Origin: Curvibacter sp. PD_MW3
GTDB taxonomy: Bacteria > Pseudomonadota > Gammaproteobacteria > Burkholderiales > Burkholderiaceae_C
Reading direction: 5' to 3'
Assembly: GCA_002633085.1 (NCBI GenBank)
Contig: NSIV01000002.1
Coordinates: 231,602-295,601 of the forward strand
Length of the DNA stretch: 64,000 nucleotides
This document shows, piece after piece, positions 10,728-18,558 of this stretch (the first letter of the stretch is position 1; each line of letters starts with the position of its first letter). The notes under the pieces are model-generated. The model saw only the letters and a program-made list of their open reading frames with translations. It had not been told where the DNA came from and ran no database searches. Made by a program: the position numbers and the translations under genes.

Positions 10728-10976
10728 ATGAAAAAACTCAACGTCACCATCAATCTTCAGCTGTCCGTGCCGGACGACTGGGAGCTGGTTGAAACTTCCG
10801 AAGGCACGCCGGTGGTGAAGATGCCCAACGGCGTGTTCATGGACCTGGCCATTGAGCCGCTGTTTGCCAGCGACCCCGAGGAAACCTGGAGCAGCACCGA
10901 AGAGGACGATGTGCTCAACGACATCCTGGACATGGTGGAGAGCGAAGAAGTCGTTTACGAGTTCGTCACTCACTAA
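10728..10976 (+). CDS. Small acidic hypothetical protein
   Basis: 82 aa from the ATG at 10728 (MKKLNVTINLQLSVPDDWELVET); the 12-residue longer track start has no support. The C-terminal half is strongly acidic (DPEETWSSTEEDDVLNDILDMVESEE). It has no signal peptide and no known domain. The first 40 residues look like a short beta domain. It converges on the SRAP gene downstream. Confidence 0.65.
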   Translation: MKKLNVTINLQLSVPDDWELVETSEGTPVVKMPNGVFMDLAIEPLFASDPEETWSSTEEDDVLNDILDMVESEEVVYEFVTH

Positions 10977-10989
10977 CCGTGTTGCCTGC

Positions 10990-11007
10990 TGCCTGCTGCG
11001 GCAGGCA
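10990..11007. terminator. Hairpin between convergent genes (weak terminator candidate)
   Basis: A 7-bp stem TGCCTGC / GCAGGCA with a 4-nt loop lies in the 51-bp gap between two convergent genes. There is no T-run on either side, so only the position and stem support a terminator role. Confidence 0.3.
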
Positions 11008-11027
11008 CCGAAGTCTCAACCCGCGGT

Positions 11028-11741
11028 TCATCGGTTTTTTTCCACCGGGTTGGCGGTCAGCCAGTTAGCCGGGTAGGAGCGCATGAACTCCCGCGCCTTC
11101 TCGGGGCGGGCGCTCAGCCAGGCGTCGTAGGCGCCCTCGTTCAGAATAGCCACCATGCGCTTTTCACTGCCGGGCTGCTGGTAGCGGTGCATCAGGGCAT
11201 GGCTGTTCGCGTTCACCGTGAGCAGGGTGTAGCTGGTGATGACCTCACCGTCGGCCCCTTCCCAACGTTCCCACAAACCGGCCACGCCCATGGGTTTGCC
11301 GTCCACCCGGGCAATGCGCGTGGGCACAGCCTTGCCGCTGCGCCAGTCGTCTTCCAGAAACGCCATCATCGGCACAATGCAGCGCTGTCCGGCCAGCCAG
11401 GCATCGCGGAAGTTGTTGGAGGTGGTGACGATTTCCGAGCGGGCATTGACCAGCTTGGTGGAACGCAGCTTGGCGTCCGACGCCGACTTGACCCAGCGCG
11501 GCACCAGGCCGAACTGCCCGGCCACCAGTTCACGCTTTAGCACACGCGGCGGTGCATCAGCGGCGGCCTCTGCTTCTGCCGCCGCTTCAGCCTCGGCCGG
11601 GGCCGAGGCCGCACTCAAGCGGATGAACACACCCGGCTGGCGCGGCCACACCTGGCGGCCCACGGGTTCACTGGGGGCTTCCACATGGAAGGCGTCAGGG
11701 TAAAGGGAGGCGGTTTGCACGCTCTCGTAATGGGAACTCAT
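11028..11741 (-). CDS. Divergent SRAP (YedK/HMCES-like) protein lacking the catalytic Cys2
   Basis: 237 aa. The fold is recognisable from FGLVPRWV, VNARSEIV, FRDAWLAGQRCIVP, DDWRSGKAVPTRI, PMGVAGLWERW, TLLTVNA and EKRMVAIL, the pattern of the Burkholderiales SRAP group. SRAP proteins shield abasic sites in ssDNA by a crosslink formed with Cys at position 2. Here the start reads MSSHYES, so position 2 is Ser (AGT). The His normally found just before the PxDEKRM segment appears to be Gln (RYQQPGSEKRM), although a nearby His exists. Asn (VNARSE) and Glu (LEDDW) are kept. An Ala/Glu-rich insert sits at about 45-62. It may bind DNA without the usual crosslink chemistry. Confidence 0.85.
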   Translation of the reverse strand: MSSHYESVQTASLYPDAFHVEAPSEPVGRQVWPRQPGVFIRLSAASAPAEAEAAAEAEAAADAPPRVLKRELVAGQFGLVPRWVKSASDAKLRSTKLVNARSEIVTTSNNFRDAWLAGQRCIVPMMAFLEDDWRSGKAVPTRIARVDGKPMGVAGLWERWEGADGEVITSYTLLTVNANSHALMHRYQQPGSEKRMVAILNEGAYDAWLSARPEKAREFMRSYPANWLTANPVEKNR

Positions 11742-11858
11742 GCGGCGATGCTAGCGCAATGTCTCTGCGGCCCTGCCCCGCAGCGTTTGACACTTGCCGG
11801 CATCCGTCGCATGCTTGGCACCCAATACGATTTCAGCAAGCCATCCAGGGAGGCTGTG

Positions 11859-13964
11859 ATGAAGATACTTCAGCAATGGTGTGCTCGGCTGGTCGCCGCG
11901 GTCATGGTGCTCGCGTGCCCGATGGGCGTCATCGCCCAACCCTATCCCGGCAAACCCCTGCTTCTGGTTGTTCCCTACGCTGCAGGCGGGGTTACCGACG
12001 GCTTGGCACGCCTGGTGGCCCAGCAGCTTGCGACGCGGCTAGGCCAAGCGGTGACGGTTGAGAACAAACCCGGTGCCATGGGGCAAGTCGGTTTCGAACA
12101 GGTGGCCAAGTCAGCGCCTGATGGCTACACCCTGGTGCTGGGCAACATTGGCATCTTCCCAGGCACAGCAGGCCAGGCCACGCCCCTGGTCGACCTGCAG
12201 CGAGACTTCGTTCCAGTCTCGCTGCTGGCGCAGATGCCTGTTGTGCTCATCGTTGATTCGTCTGTTCCGGCCAACTCGGTCAAGGAGCTGCTGGATTACG
12301 CCGCCGCCCGGCCCGGCCAGGTTTCCTACGGCACTTCGGAAACCGGCAGCTCAAGCCATCGGGCCGGTGAACAGTTCAGACAAGACACGAAAACGACGAT
12401 GACGCGGGCGCCCTTCCGCACGGATGCAGCCACACTCACCGCACTGGCATCCGACAACGTCAAGGTGGCCTTTGCCACCTTGGATGGCGTGGCCTTCTTC
12501 AAACCCAAAGAAAAAATTCGCGCCCTGGCGGTGACAGGCAACCATCGCTCGCCCCTGGCGCCCGGCGTTCCCACGTTCGCAGAAGCAGGCATCAAGGGGG
12601 TTGATGCCTTGTCCCAGTACGCGGTGCTGCTGCCGCGCGGCACGCCACAGGACATCGTGGCAACCCTGAACAAGGAACTCAAGGCGATCGTCCAGTCACC
12701 CGAGTTCCAGGGCCAGATTGCTGACTATGGCATTGAAACGGTTGGCTCCAGCCCCCAGGAACTGGCCGCCATCCTGGAAACGTCGCGAGCTTCGGCTCAA
12801 TGGGCCGCGGTGGTGAAAGATGGCGCAGAGCCTTCTGCAGATCAGCCTAAAGCTGCTCCGGCTACTCCGGTGGTCACGGCGCCGATTGTCATCCCGCCCC
12901 CGCCAAAGCCCGCAGCCATGCCCATACCTTCACCCGTTCCCGCGCAACCGATTCAAGTTGAGTCCTACAAGGTGGTCAAAGTCTTCTTTGGCACGGATCG
13001 GAAGCTGGTCCCCTCGGCCAGTTCACCACGCGACTTCTTTGCATCAGATCGGGGCGGTGCCATCAGCTACGGCAACTGCGAAGTCAGCATTCCGCGGGAT
13101 CACAAGATTGGAGAACTGGAAACACCATCGTTTCTTCGGAGGTATTTCGAAAACCCGGCCAAGCATGTCGTTCTGCTGCGGCTCAACCTGCGCAGCAGAA
13201 ACGAGTTCATGAGCGATCTCAACAGCACGATTGCAGAGAAGAAGACCAACTCGGCGCTGGTTTTCGTCCACGGCTACAACAACACATTCGAGGATGCCGC
13301 CCGACGCACCGCACAGATTGCACACGACATCGAATTCCCGGGGGTTCCCATGTTCTACAGCTGGCCCTCGAATGGCGCCACGCTCTCTTACGTCACGGAT
13401 GGCAACGATGCGGAGCAGGCCATCATGTACCTCAAGGCGTTTCTCAAGGACTTGGCGGTCAATTCGAAGTTCACCTCCATCACGCTGCTGGCGCACAGCA
13501 TGGGGAACCGGGTACTGACGCAGGCCTTCGCCGCACTGAAAAACGACATCAGCGCCACGAAGTTACGGGTGTTCAAGGAAATCATCCTCGCTGCGCCTGA
13601 CATTGACGCTGACGTGTTCAAGAACAATATTGCACCCGCACTTGTGGCGAGCAAAGCCTCGGTCACTTTGTATGCGTCATCTCGCGATGGGGCATTGGCG
13701 GCTGCCAAGAAAATCAATGGTGGCCCCCGGGCTGGCGATTCGGAGGGCGGGCTTGTTGTCGTCAAAGGCATCGAGACCATCGATGCCACCAACGTCGACA
13801 CCAATCTTTTCTGGGGCCTGGGTCATGCTTATGTTGCGGACAGCCGCAACATCCTGTCCGATCTGTCTTATCTCATCGTCAAGGGCCTATCCGCCCCCGC
13901 CAGGTACGGACTGGAGACGGTGCCAGACCCCAGCGGCACGCCATACTGGAAATTCAGGAACTAG
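11859..13964 (+). CDS. Fusion of Bug/TctC solute-binding protein and DUF900 alpha/beta hydrolase
   Basis: 701 aa from the ATG at 11859, which has AGGGAGG 5 nt upstream and opens a Sec signal peptide (cleavage near VIA-QPYPGKP). Residues ~27-320 are a Bug-family (tripartite tricarboxylate transporter substrate-binding) domain: YPGKPLLLVVPYAAGGVTD, NKPGAMGQVGFEQVAKSAPDGYTL, YGTSETGSSSH. A Pro-rich linker (~325-365) leads into a DUF900 hydrolase (~366-690) with VFFGTDR, VFVHGYNN (~470), nucleophile elbow AHSMG (~545), PDID (~580) and GHAY (~655), giving a plausible Ser-Asp-His triad. Both parts are complete and in one frame. The protein should be periplasmic. No TTT membrane genes are adjacent. 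Substrate unknown. Confidence 0.88.
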   Translation: MKILQQWCARLVAAVMVLACPMGVIAQPYPGKPLLLVVPYAAGGVTDGLARLVAQQLATRLGQAVTVENKPGAMGQVGFEQVAKSAPDGYTLVLGNIGIFPGTAGQATPLVDLQRDFVPVSLLAQMPVVLIVDSSVPANSVKELLDYAAARPGQVSYGTSETGSSSHRAGEQFRQDTKTTMTRAPFRTDAATLTALASDNVKVAFATLDGVAFFKPKEKIRALAVTGNHRSPLAPGVPTFAEAGIKGVDALSQYAVLLPRGTPQDIVATLNKELKAIVQSPEFQGQIADYGIETVGSSPQELAAILETSRASAQWAAVVKDGAEPSADQPKAAPATPVVTAPIVIPPPPKPAAMPIPSPVPAQPIQVESYKVVKVFFGTDRKLVPSASSPRDFFASDRGGAISYGNCEVSIPRDHKIGELETPSFLRRYFENPAKHVVLLRLNLRSRNEFMSDLNSTIAEKKTNSALVFVHGYNNTFEDAARRTAQIAHDIEFPGVPMFYSWPSNGATLSYVTDGNDAEQAIMYLKAFLKDLAVNSKFTSITLLAHSMGNRVLTQAFAALKNDISATKLRVFKEIILAAPDIDADVFKNNIAPALVASKASVTLYASSRDGALAAAKKINGGPRAGDSEGGLVVVKGIETIDATNVDTNLFWGLGHAYVADSRNILSDLSYLIVKGLSAPARYGLETVPDPSGTPYWKFRN

Positions 13965-13990
13965 ACTCTCTGCAGGCGCAGATCCGCTCC

Positions 13991-14043
13991 TTTTTTGATA
14001 GCATCTTGCGCCTATTTAACGGGGCCCAAGGCTCGTTTTTATA
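13991..14043 (+). repeat. Dispersed intergenic repeat, copy A
   Basis: One of four related intergenic stretches in this window (also near 23610, 35241 and 44779). Shared core is ATAGC-NN-CTTGCGC preceded by a T-rich segment; here TTTTTTGATAGCATCTTGCGC. It follows the Bug-DUF900 gene. I recall similar GATAGC...CTTGCGC elements in other Comamonadaceae, but cannot search here. Confidence 0.5.
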
Positions 14044-14156
14044 CAAACATCTGCCAGCACACCATTCTTCGACCGAACGGGTCTTCGCCCAGCTACCGAG
14101 GCAGGCAATGCCCCTGCCGCCCTGCGCACTGTTGCAGCCGCGGATAATCTCGCCTC

Positions 14157-14624
14157 ATGTTGACCTCTCTCTTTCCCCTGGGCTGGCAGCACTACCTGCT
14201 GGGCGGTTTGTTGATCGGCCTTGGTACCGCGCTGTTGTTCGTCTTCACCGGCCGCATCGGCGGCATGAGCACAGTGTTTTCCAGCACCTGGTCTTACGTG
14301 GTGCGCGGGCCGTTCTTCCAGCAGCCACGCTTCACCGGCTCGCGCGGCTGGCGCCTGGTGTACGCGGCGGGGCTGATCGTGGGCGCGGCCATCTGGTGGC
14401 TGGGCTTCACTGACGGCACGCCGCTGGCCACGCGCGTCCCAGCCTGGCAACTGCTGGTAGGTGGCTTCTTTGTGGGTTACGGCGCGCGCTTGGGCAACGG
14501 CTGCACCTCGGGTCACGGCATCTGCGGGCTGGGTTCGCTGCAATGGCCGTCGCTGCTGGCGGTGTTGACCTTCATGGCCACCGCCTTCCTCACCGCCAAC
14601 CTGGCAGCGAGGTGGCTGGCATGA
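14157..14624 (+). CDS. YeeE/YedE family membrane protein, first half
   Basis: 155 aa inner-membrane protein with about four hydrophobic helices. It carries the family hallmark GNGCTSGHGICGL (Cys near 120), the sulfur-transport motif of YeeE/YedE proteins, which move thiosulfate or related sulfur species. The following gene overlaps by 4 nt and supplies the second half, as in PmpA/PmpB-type split transporters. No sulfur regulator or rhodanese is adjacent. Confidence 0.88.
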   Translation: MLTSLFPLGWQHYLLGGLLIGLGTALLFVFTGRIGGMSTVFSSTWSYVVRGPFFQQPRFTGSRGWRLVYAAGLIVGAAIWWLGFTDGTPLATRVPAWQLLVGGFFVGYGARLGNGCTSGHGICGLGSLQWPSLLAVLTFMATAFLTANLAARWLA

Positions 14625-15055
14625 GCATTCAACAAAACACCTTGCCGCGCGCCTTGGTCACATTGGCCGCAGGCGCCCTGTTTGGCTTTGGCCTCTCGCT
14701 CTCAGGCATGGTGCGGCCCGAGGTGGTGCTGAGCTTTCTGCAGTTCTCCGACTTCGGCCTCATGCTGGTGATGGGCGGTGCCGTGCTGGTGGTGCTGCTG
14801 GCCTACAAAGGCGTTCCGCGCCTGTTGAACCGCCCGCTGCTGGGCGACTACTTTCACACCCACCCGAGCGAATGGAACCGTGACACGCTGGTGGGCGCGG
14901 CGCTGTTCGGCATCGGCTGGGGCCTGTGCGGCGTCTGCCCCGGCCCGGCGATTGCCGGTTTGGGCACCGGCAACCTGGATCTGCTGTGGGCGCTGGCCGG
15001 CATTGCGCTGGGTGCGCTGGTGCAGGGCCTGGTAGCCACACGCAAGGCCCGCTAA
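14621..15055 (+). CDS. YeeE/YedE family membrane protein, second half
   Basis: 144 aa from the ATG at 14621, which overlaps the stop of the previous gene (ATGA); the longer track start is spurious. About four membrane helices and the conserved Cys segment GWGLCGVCPGPA are present. It probably forms one transporter with the preceding protein. Short length relative to E. coli YeeE (~350 aa) is explained by the two-gene split. Confidence 0.88.
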   Translation: MSIQQNTLPRALVTLAAGALFGFGLSLSGMVRPEVVLSFLQFSDFGLMLVMGGAVLVVLLAYKGVPRLLNRPLLGDYFHTHPSEWNRDTLVGAALFGIGWGLCGVCPGPAIAGLGTGNLDLLWALAGIALGALVQGLVATRKAR

Positions 15056-15145
15056 AGAGGCCAGGCCGGCGGCGCGTATCGCTTGGGTGACTGCAGCGCC
15101 GGCCGGGCGCAGGCATGCTCGTGCTTCCATCTGGAAGAAGCTGCC

Positions 15146-16273
15146 ATGAATGCCAACACCTGTTTCCGTTTCTGCGTCGGCCGTGCCGACCTGCACGCCA
15201 CCCGCCTGCTGAGCGACCCCGATGCGCCGGCCGCGCGCCCCCTGGCCGAGGGCGAGGTGCGCCTGCGCGTGCAGTCGTTCGCGCTGACGGCCAACAACAT
15301 CACCTATGCCGCCTTCGGCGACAAGATGAAGTACTGGCAGTTCTTCCCCAGCGGTGCCGAGGGCTGGGGTTGCATCCCGGTCTGGGGTTTTGCCGAGGTG
15401 GAGGAGTCGCGCTGCGCCGACGTGGCCACGGGCCAGCGTGTCTACGGCTACCTGCCCATGGGCCGCTACCTGGTGGTGCAGCCTGCGCGCGTGAACCGGC
15501 GCGGCTTCATGGACGGCGCGGCGCACCGGCGCGAACTGGCCGCAGCCTACAACCAGCTGCTGTTCTGCGCCGCCGACCCGAGCTACGACGCCGCACTCGA
15601 AGGCCAGCAAGCTGTCTTGCGTCCGCTGTTCACCACCGCCTTCCTGATCGACGATTTCATGGCCGAGCACGATTTTTTCGGGGCACGCCAGCTGCTGCTG
15701 TCCAGCGCGTCGAGCAAGACCGCCTACGGCACGGCTTTCTGCCTCTCGCGCCGCGGCACCGCCGTTCCCACCGTGCACGGGCTGACCTCGGTCGGCAACC
15801 TGGGCTTCACGCAAGGGCTGGGTTGCTACGGCGCGGTGAGCACCTATGAGCAGGTGGCTGCGCTGGACCCCGGCGTGCCCACGGTGTACATCGACTTCGC
15901 GGGCAATGCCGGGCTGCGCCGCACGATCCATGAACACTTCGGCAGCGCGCTGGCCTACAGCTGCTCGGTCGGCGGCAGCCACTGGGAGTCGCTCGGCGGT
16001 GGCGGCGGCCTGCCCGGGCCGCGGCCCGAGCTGTTCTTTGCCCCGGCCCAGGCCAAGAAGCGCGCCGCGCCGCCGCCCGAGGGCTGGGGGCCCAGTGGCT
16101 TCGAGCAACGCCTGGACCAGGCCTGGCAGGCCTTCCTGCAGGCCGTGAACAACCCTAGCCAGCCCTGGCTGACGATCCGCACAGCCCAAGGTGCCGAGGC
16201 GGTGACCGCCGCCTACCAGCAGTTGCTGGCCGGCCGCAGCGATGCGCGCGAGGGGCTGATGCTGGCGCTCTGA
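15146..16273 (+). CDS. DUF2855 family protein
   Basis: 375 aa from the ATG at 15146 (MNANTCFRFCVGRADLHATRLL). The sequence resembles DUF2855, a group distantly related to medium-chain dehydrogenases: an N-terminal part with FALTANNITYAAFGDKMKYWQFFP and GCIPVWGFAEVEES, then a Rossmann-like part (LLLSSASSKTAYGTA, LTSVGNLGFTQGLG). No experimental function is known to me. It converges with the DUF3014 gene with only 11 bp between stops. Confidence 0.82.
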   Translation: MNANTCFRFCVGRADLHATRLLSDPDAPAARPLAEGEVRLRVQSFALTANNITYAAFGDKMKYWQFFPSGAEGWGCIPVWGFAEVEESRCADVATGQRVYGYLPMGRYLVVQPARVNRRGFMDGAAHRRELAAAYNQLLFCAADPSYDAALEGQQAVLRPLFTTAFLIDDFMAEHDFFGARQLLLSSASSKTAYGTAFCLSRRGTAVPTVHGLTSVGNLGFTQGLGCYGAVSTYEQVAALDPGVPTVYIDFAGNAGLRRTIHEHFGSALAYSCSVGGSHWESLGGGGGLPGPRPELFFAPAQAKKRAAPPPEGWGPSGFEQRLDQAWQAFLQAVNNPSQPWLTIRTAQGAEAVTAAYQQLLAGRSDAREGLMLAL

Positions 16274-16284
16274 GTGCTCACGCG

Positions 16285-17154
16285 TTACGGCCGTGGCGCA
16301 CTGGCGGCCAGCGCCGGCGCCACAGCAGCCCCTGTGACCAGCTTACGTACCTCCATCAGCTTGGCACGCAGGCGCCGGTGGTTGACCGGGCCGGTGCGGA
16401 TCAGCATCTTCTGCCCGGCAGACAAGGCCTCCAAGCGCGGGTCGGCAAACTCGTAGCGCACCCAGGGGCGCTCGGAGGGCACCGGCCCTTTGACTTCCAC
16501 CAGTTGCACGCTGACCGGACCGTCCTGCACCGGCGCAGCCAGCAGCTTGTCGATCACCGCCACCAGCCGGTCGTTGAAGTAGCGCTTGGGAAAACCCACC
16601 TCTTCATAGGCCTGCTGGAACAGCGGGTACAGGCTGACGTACAGCTTGACGGCCTGCGCCGTGTCCACCGATTCAACGAACAGCACGAACGGGGTGTAGC
16701 GCTGGCTGTTGTCGGGGTGGATGGTCTCGGCACCAGCAGTGCCGCGGGTGCTGAAACGCCCGGGCGTGGGGTTCACCGGCCAGACCATGGGGGGTGCATG
16801 TTCGCGCGCCAGGTTGTCCACCGTGGCCACCACGCGGCGTGCAAAGCTGTCGAGCTGCAGAAAGGTGAGCACGTTCTTCTTGCCCAGCAAGTCGGTCAGC
16901 GCGGCTTGCACATAGGCATCGGAATCTGCCAGTGCCGGCAGAGGCTTGGGCGGCGCCTCGGGCTCGGCGGCGGGCACCGGGTACTGGATGGCAGGCGCGG
17001 ATGCGACCGGTGCAGGGGGCGGCGCGGCTGGCGTGACAACCGGTGGCGCAACGGGTTCGGGTTCCACCTCGCTCTGGCGCAGCCAGCCGAAGTAGGCAGC
17101 ACCCAAGGCCGCCGCCGCCAAGACGACTCCGATCACAACTCTGGATTTGCTCAT
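16285..17154 (-). CDS. DUF3014 domain membrane-anchored protein
   Basis: 289 aa from the ATG at 17154 with GGGGAAGG upstream; the longer track start is unsupported. One N-terminal transmembrane helix (VVIGVVLAAAALGAAYFGWL), then a Pro/Ala-rich linker (~35-85) and a DUF3014 domain (~88-270; YTPFVLFVESVDTAQAVKLYVSLYPLFQQAYEEVG is characteristic). The protein should face the periplasm. Function unknown. Confidence 0.85.
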   Translation of the reverse strand: MSKSRVVIGVVLAAAALGAAYFGWLRQSEVEPEPVAPPVVTPAAPPPAPVASAPAIQYPVPAAEPEAPPKPLPALADSDAYVQAALTDLLGKKNVLTFLQLDSFARRVVATVDNLAREHAPPMVWPVNPTPGRFSTRGTAGAETIHPDNSQRYTPFVLFVESVDTAQAVKLYVSLYPLFQQAYEEVGFPKRYFNDRLVAVIDKLLAAPVQDGPVSVQLVEVKGPVPSERPWVRYEFADPRLEALSAGQKMLIRTGPVNHRRLRAKLMEVRKLVTGAAVAPALAASAPRP

Positions 17155-17270
17155 GCCTTCCCCCTGTGCGCGCTTTTGAAAGAGAGGATTCATGCTAGCA
17201 CCGCCGGCATCGATTGCCGTGGCCGGCAGGCCCACCTACACTTCGGTTGACACATCACAGGGAGGACAAC

Positions 17271-17657
17271 ATGAGTCAGAACTTCAACCCAGTCGGCTGG
17301 TTTGAGCTGTACGTGGACGACATGGCACGCGCCAAGAAGTTTTACGAAGCGGTGTTCCAGCGGCCACTGGCCGACCTGCCTGCGTCGCAGAGCGGCGACA
17401 CGCAGATGGCACTCTTTGCCATGGACATGTCCGTCCCGGGTTGCGCCGGTGCCCTGGTCAAGAGCCCGCGCAACAAACCCGGCGGCGGCGGAACGATGGT
17501 CTACTTCACTTGCTTGGACTGCGCAGTGGAAGCGGCGCGGGCGGCTGCGGCCGGTGGCACGGTGTGCCAGCCGCGCGTGAGCATTGGCGAGTACGGCTTC
17601 ATTGCCATCGTGCAGGACACCGAGGGCAACACCATCGGCCTGCACTCGCGCCAATAA
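17271..17657 (+). CDS. VOC (glyoxalase/bleomycin-resistance) family protein
   Basis: 128 aa from the ATG at 17271 with AGGGAGG upstream. It has the two-repeat VOC fold: GWFELYVDDMARAKKFYEAVF at the start, and FTCLDCAVEAARAAAAGGTVCQP...EYGFIAIVQDTEGNTIGLHS at the end. The C-terminal D-EGN-IGLHS pattern matches glyoxalase-like proteins of unknown substrate. The next gene begins 10 bp downstream. Confidence 0.88.
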   Translation: MSQNFNPVGWFELYVDDMARAKKFYEAVFQRPLADLPASQSGDTQMALFAMDMSVPGCAGALVKSPRNKPGGGGTMVYFTCLDCAVEAARAAAAGGTVCQPRVSIGEYGFIAIVQDTEGNTIGLHSRQ

Positions 17658-17667
17658 ACTCTGGCCC

Positions 17668-17994
17668 ATGGCCTACGACCTTCATCTGATCGACCTGATG
17701 CGCACAGCCGTCAGGCGGCAGCACGGTTTTACCGAAAAACGCATGTTCGGCACCTGGTGCTGGATGCATAAAGGCCACCTGGTGTGCGGCGCGGGCACGG
17801 GGCGTTATCTGTTCCGTGTGGGAAAGGCGCTGGAGACGCAAGCGCTGGCGCGCCCGGGTGCCACGCGCATGGAGGCCAGCGGCCGGCGCATGAGCGGCTT
17901 CATCTGGGTGGATGCCGATGCCGCGCTGGACGAGGGGCTGGAGAGTTGGATCGAGCTGGCCATGCAGTGCGTGCGCGGCCTGCCACCGAAGTAA
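17668..17994 (+). CDS. TfoX N-terminal domain protein
   Basis: 108 aa from the ATG at 17668; the 28-residue track extension overlaps the VOC gene in another frame. The pattern EKRMFGTWCWMHKGHLVCGAG...YLFRVGK and the Met/Gly-rich RMSGFIWVDAD match the TfoX N-terminal domain, often a stand-alone protein in proteobacteria. The C-terminal TfoX domain is missing, so a competence role should not be assumed. Probably co-transcribed with the VOC gene. Confidence 0.8.
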   Translation: MAYDLHLIDLMRTAVRRQHGFTEKRMFGTWCWMHKGHLVCGAGTGRYLFRVGKALETQALARPGATRMEASGRRMSGFIWVDADAALDEGLESWIELAMQCVRGLPPK

Positions 17995-18085
17995 GAAAGC
18001 ACGCCGCGGCCGACAAGCCACCGCAGTTTCTGCTTTACCATCCAGCCATCAGGTCCCATCCCGAGACCCAACTGACGGAGGTCTT

Positions 18086-18229
18086 ATGGCCAAAGGCGAA
18101 CAGCGCAGCAACAAGATGGCGAAGAAACCCAAGAAGGACAATTCGCCGCCCAAGCCACCCTCGGGCTCGGATCGCCCCATGCCCCCCATCACCAGCGTGA
18201 TTCCGCGCGGCAAGGACAAGAACAAGTAA
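18086..18229 (+). CDS. Small basic conserved hypothetical protein
   Basis: 47 aa from the ATG at 18086 with GGAGG upstream. Lys/Pro-rich and probably unstructured (MAKGEQRSNKMAKKPKKD, SVIPRGKDKNK). No domain is recognisable. The strong ribosome site and tidy ORF make it likely real. Confidence 0.6.
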   Translation: MAKGEQRSNKMAKKPKKDNSPPKPPSGSDRPMPPITSVIPRGKDKNK

Positions 18230-18558
18230 GCGGCGGCCTGCACACGGCCATCGGGCGCACGGCAAATTAGAGCGCCTGCCGCCCGCCGGGCACCGCCCCG
18301 GCCAGTGCCGTACGGGGCAAGCAAGCCCTTCCCCTTTTGAACCACATCACGTTGCGGGCGACCGCCGGCTGGCGCTCGTCTTGCCGAACAGCCCGTCACC
18401 CCAATACCTTGGCTGGCGCAAGGGTTATCCCCAATCAATACCCACGCTCGTATGTCGAGATTGAGATGAGCCACCAAAAACAAGCGGCGGGAACAAGGTC
18501 CTTGACGGAGATGTAAGGCATCGACGTTCCCCTGCACACCAACAAAGGGGATCTCGAC
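18230..18558. other. Intergenic region before the chemoreceptor gene
   Basis: About 330 bp without a supported gene. The only signal I can name is AAAGGGG, the ribosome site 8 nt before the chemoreceptor ATG. I see no sigma-28 type promoter, FNR box or terminator with a T-run. Confidence 0.5.

Noticed and set aside
14702-16189. 495-aa minus-strand ORF over the YeeE and DUF2855 genes
   Set aside because: Spans two real genes on the other strand; composition (Ala/Gly/Arg/Gln) is typical of a shadow.
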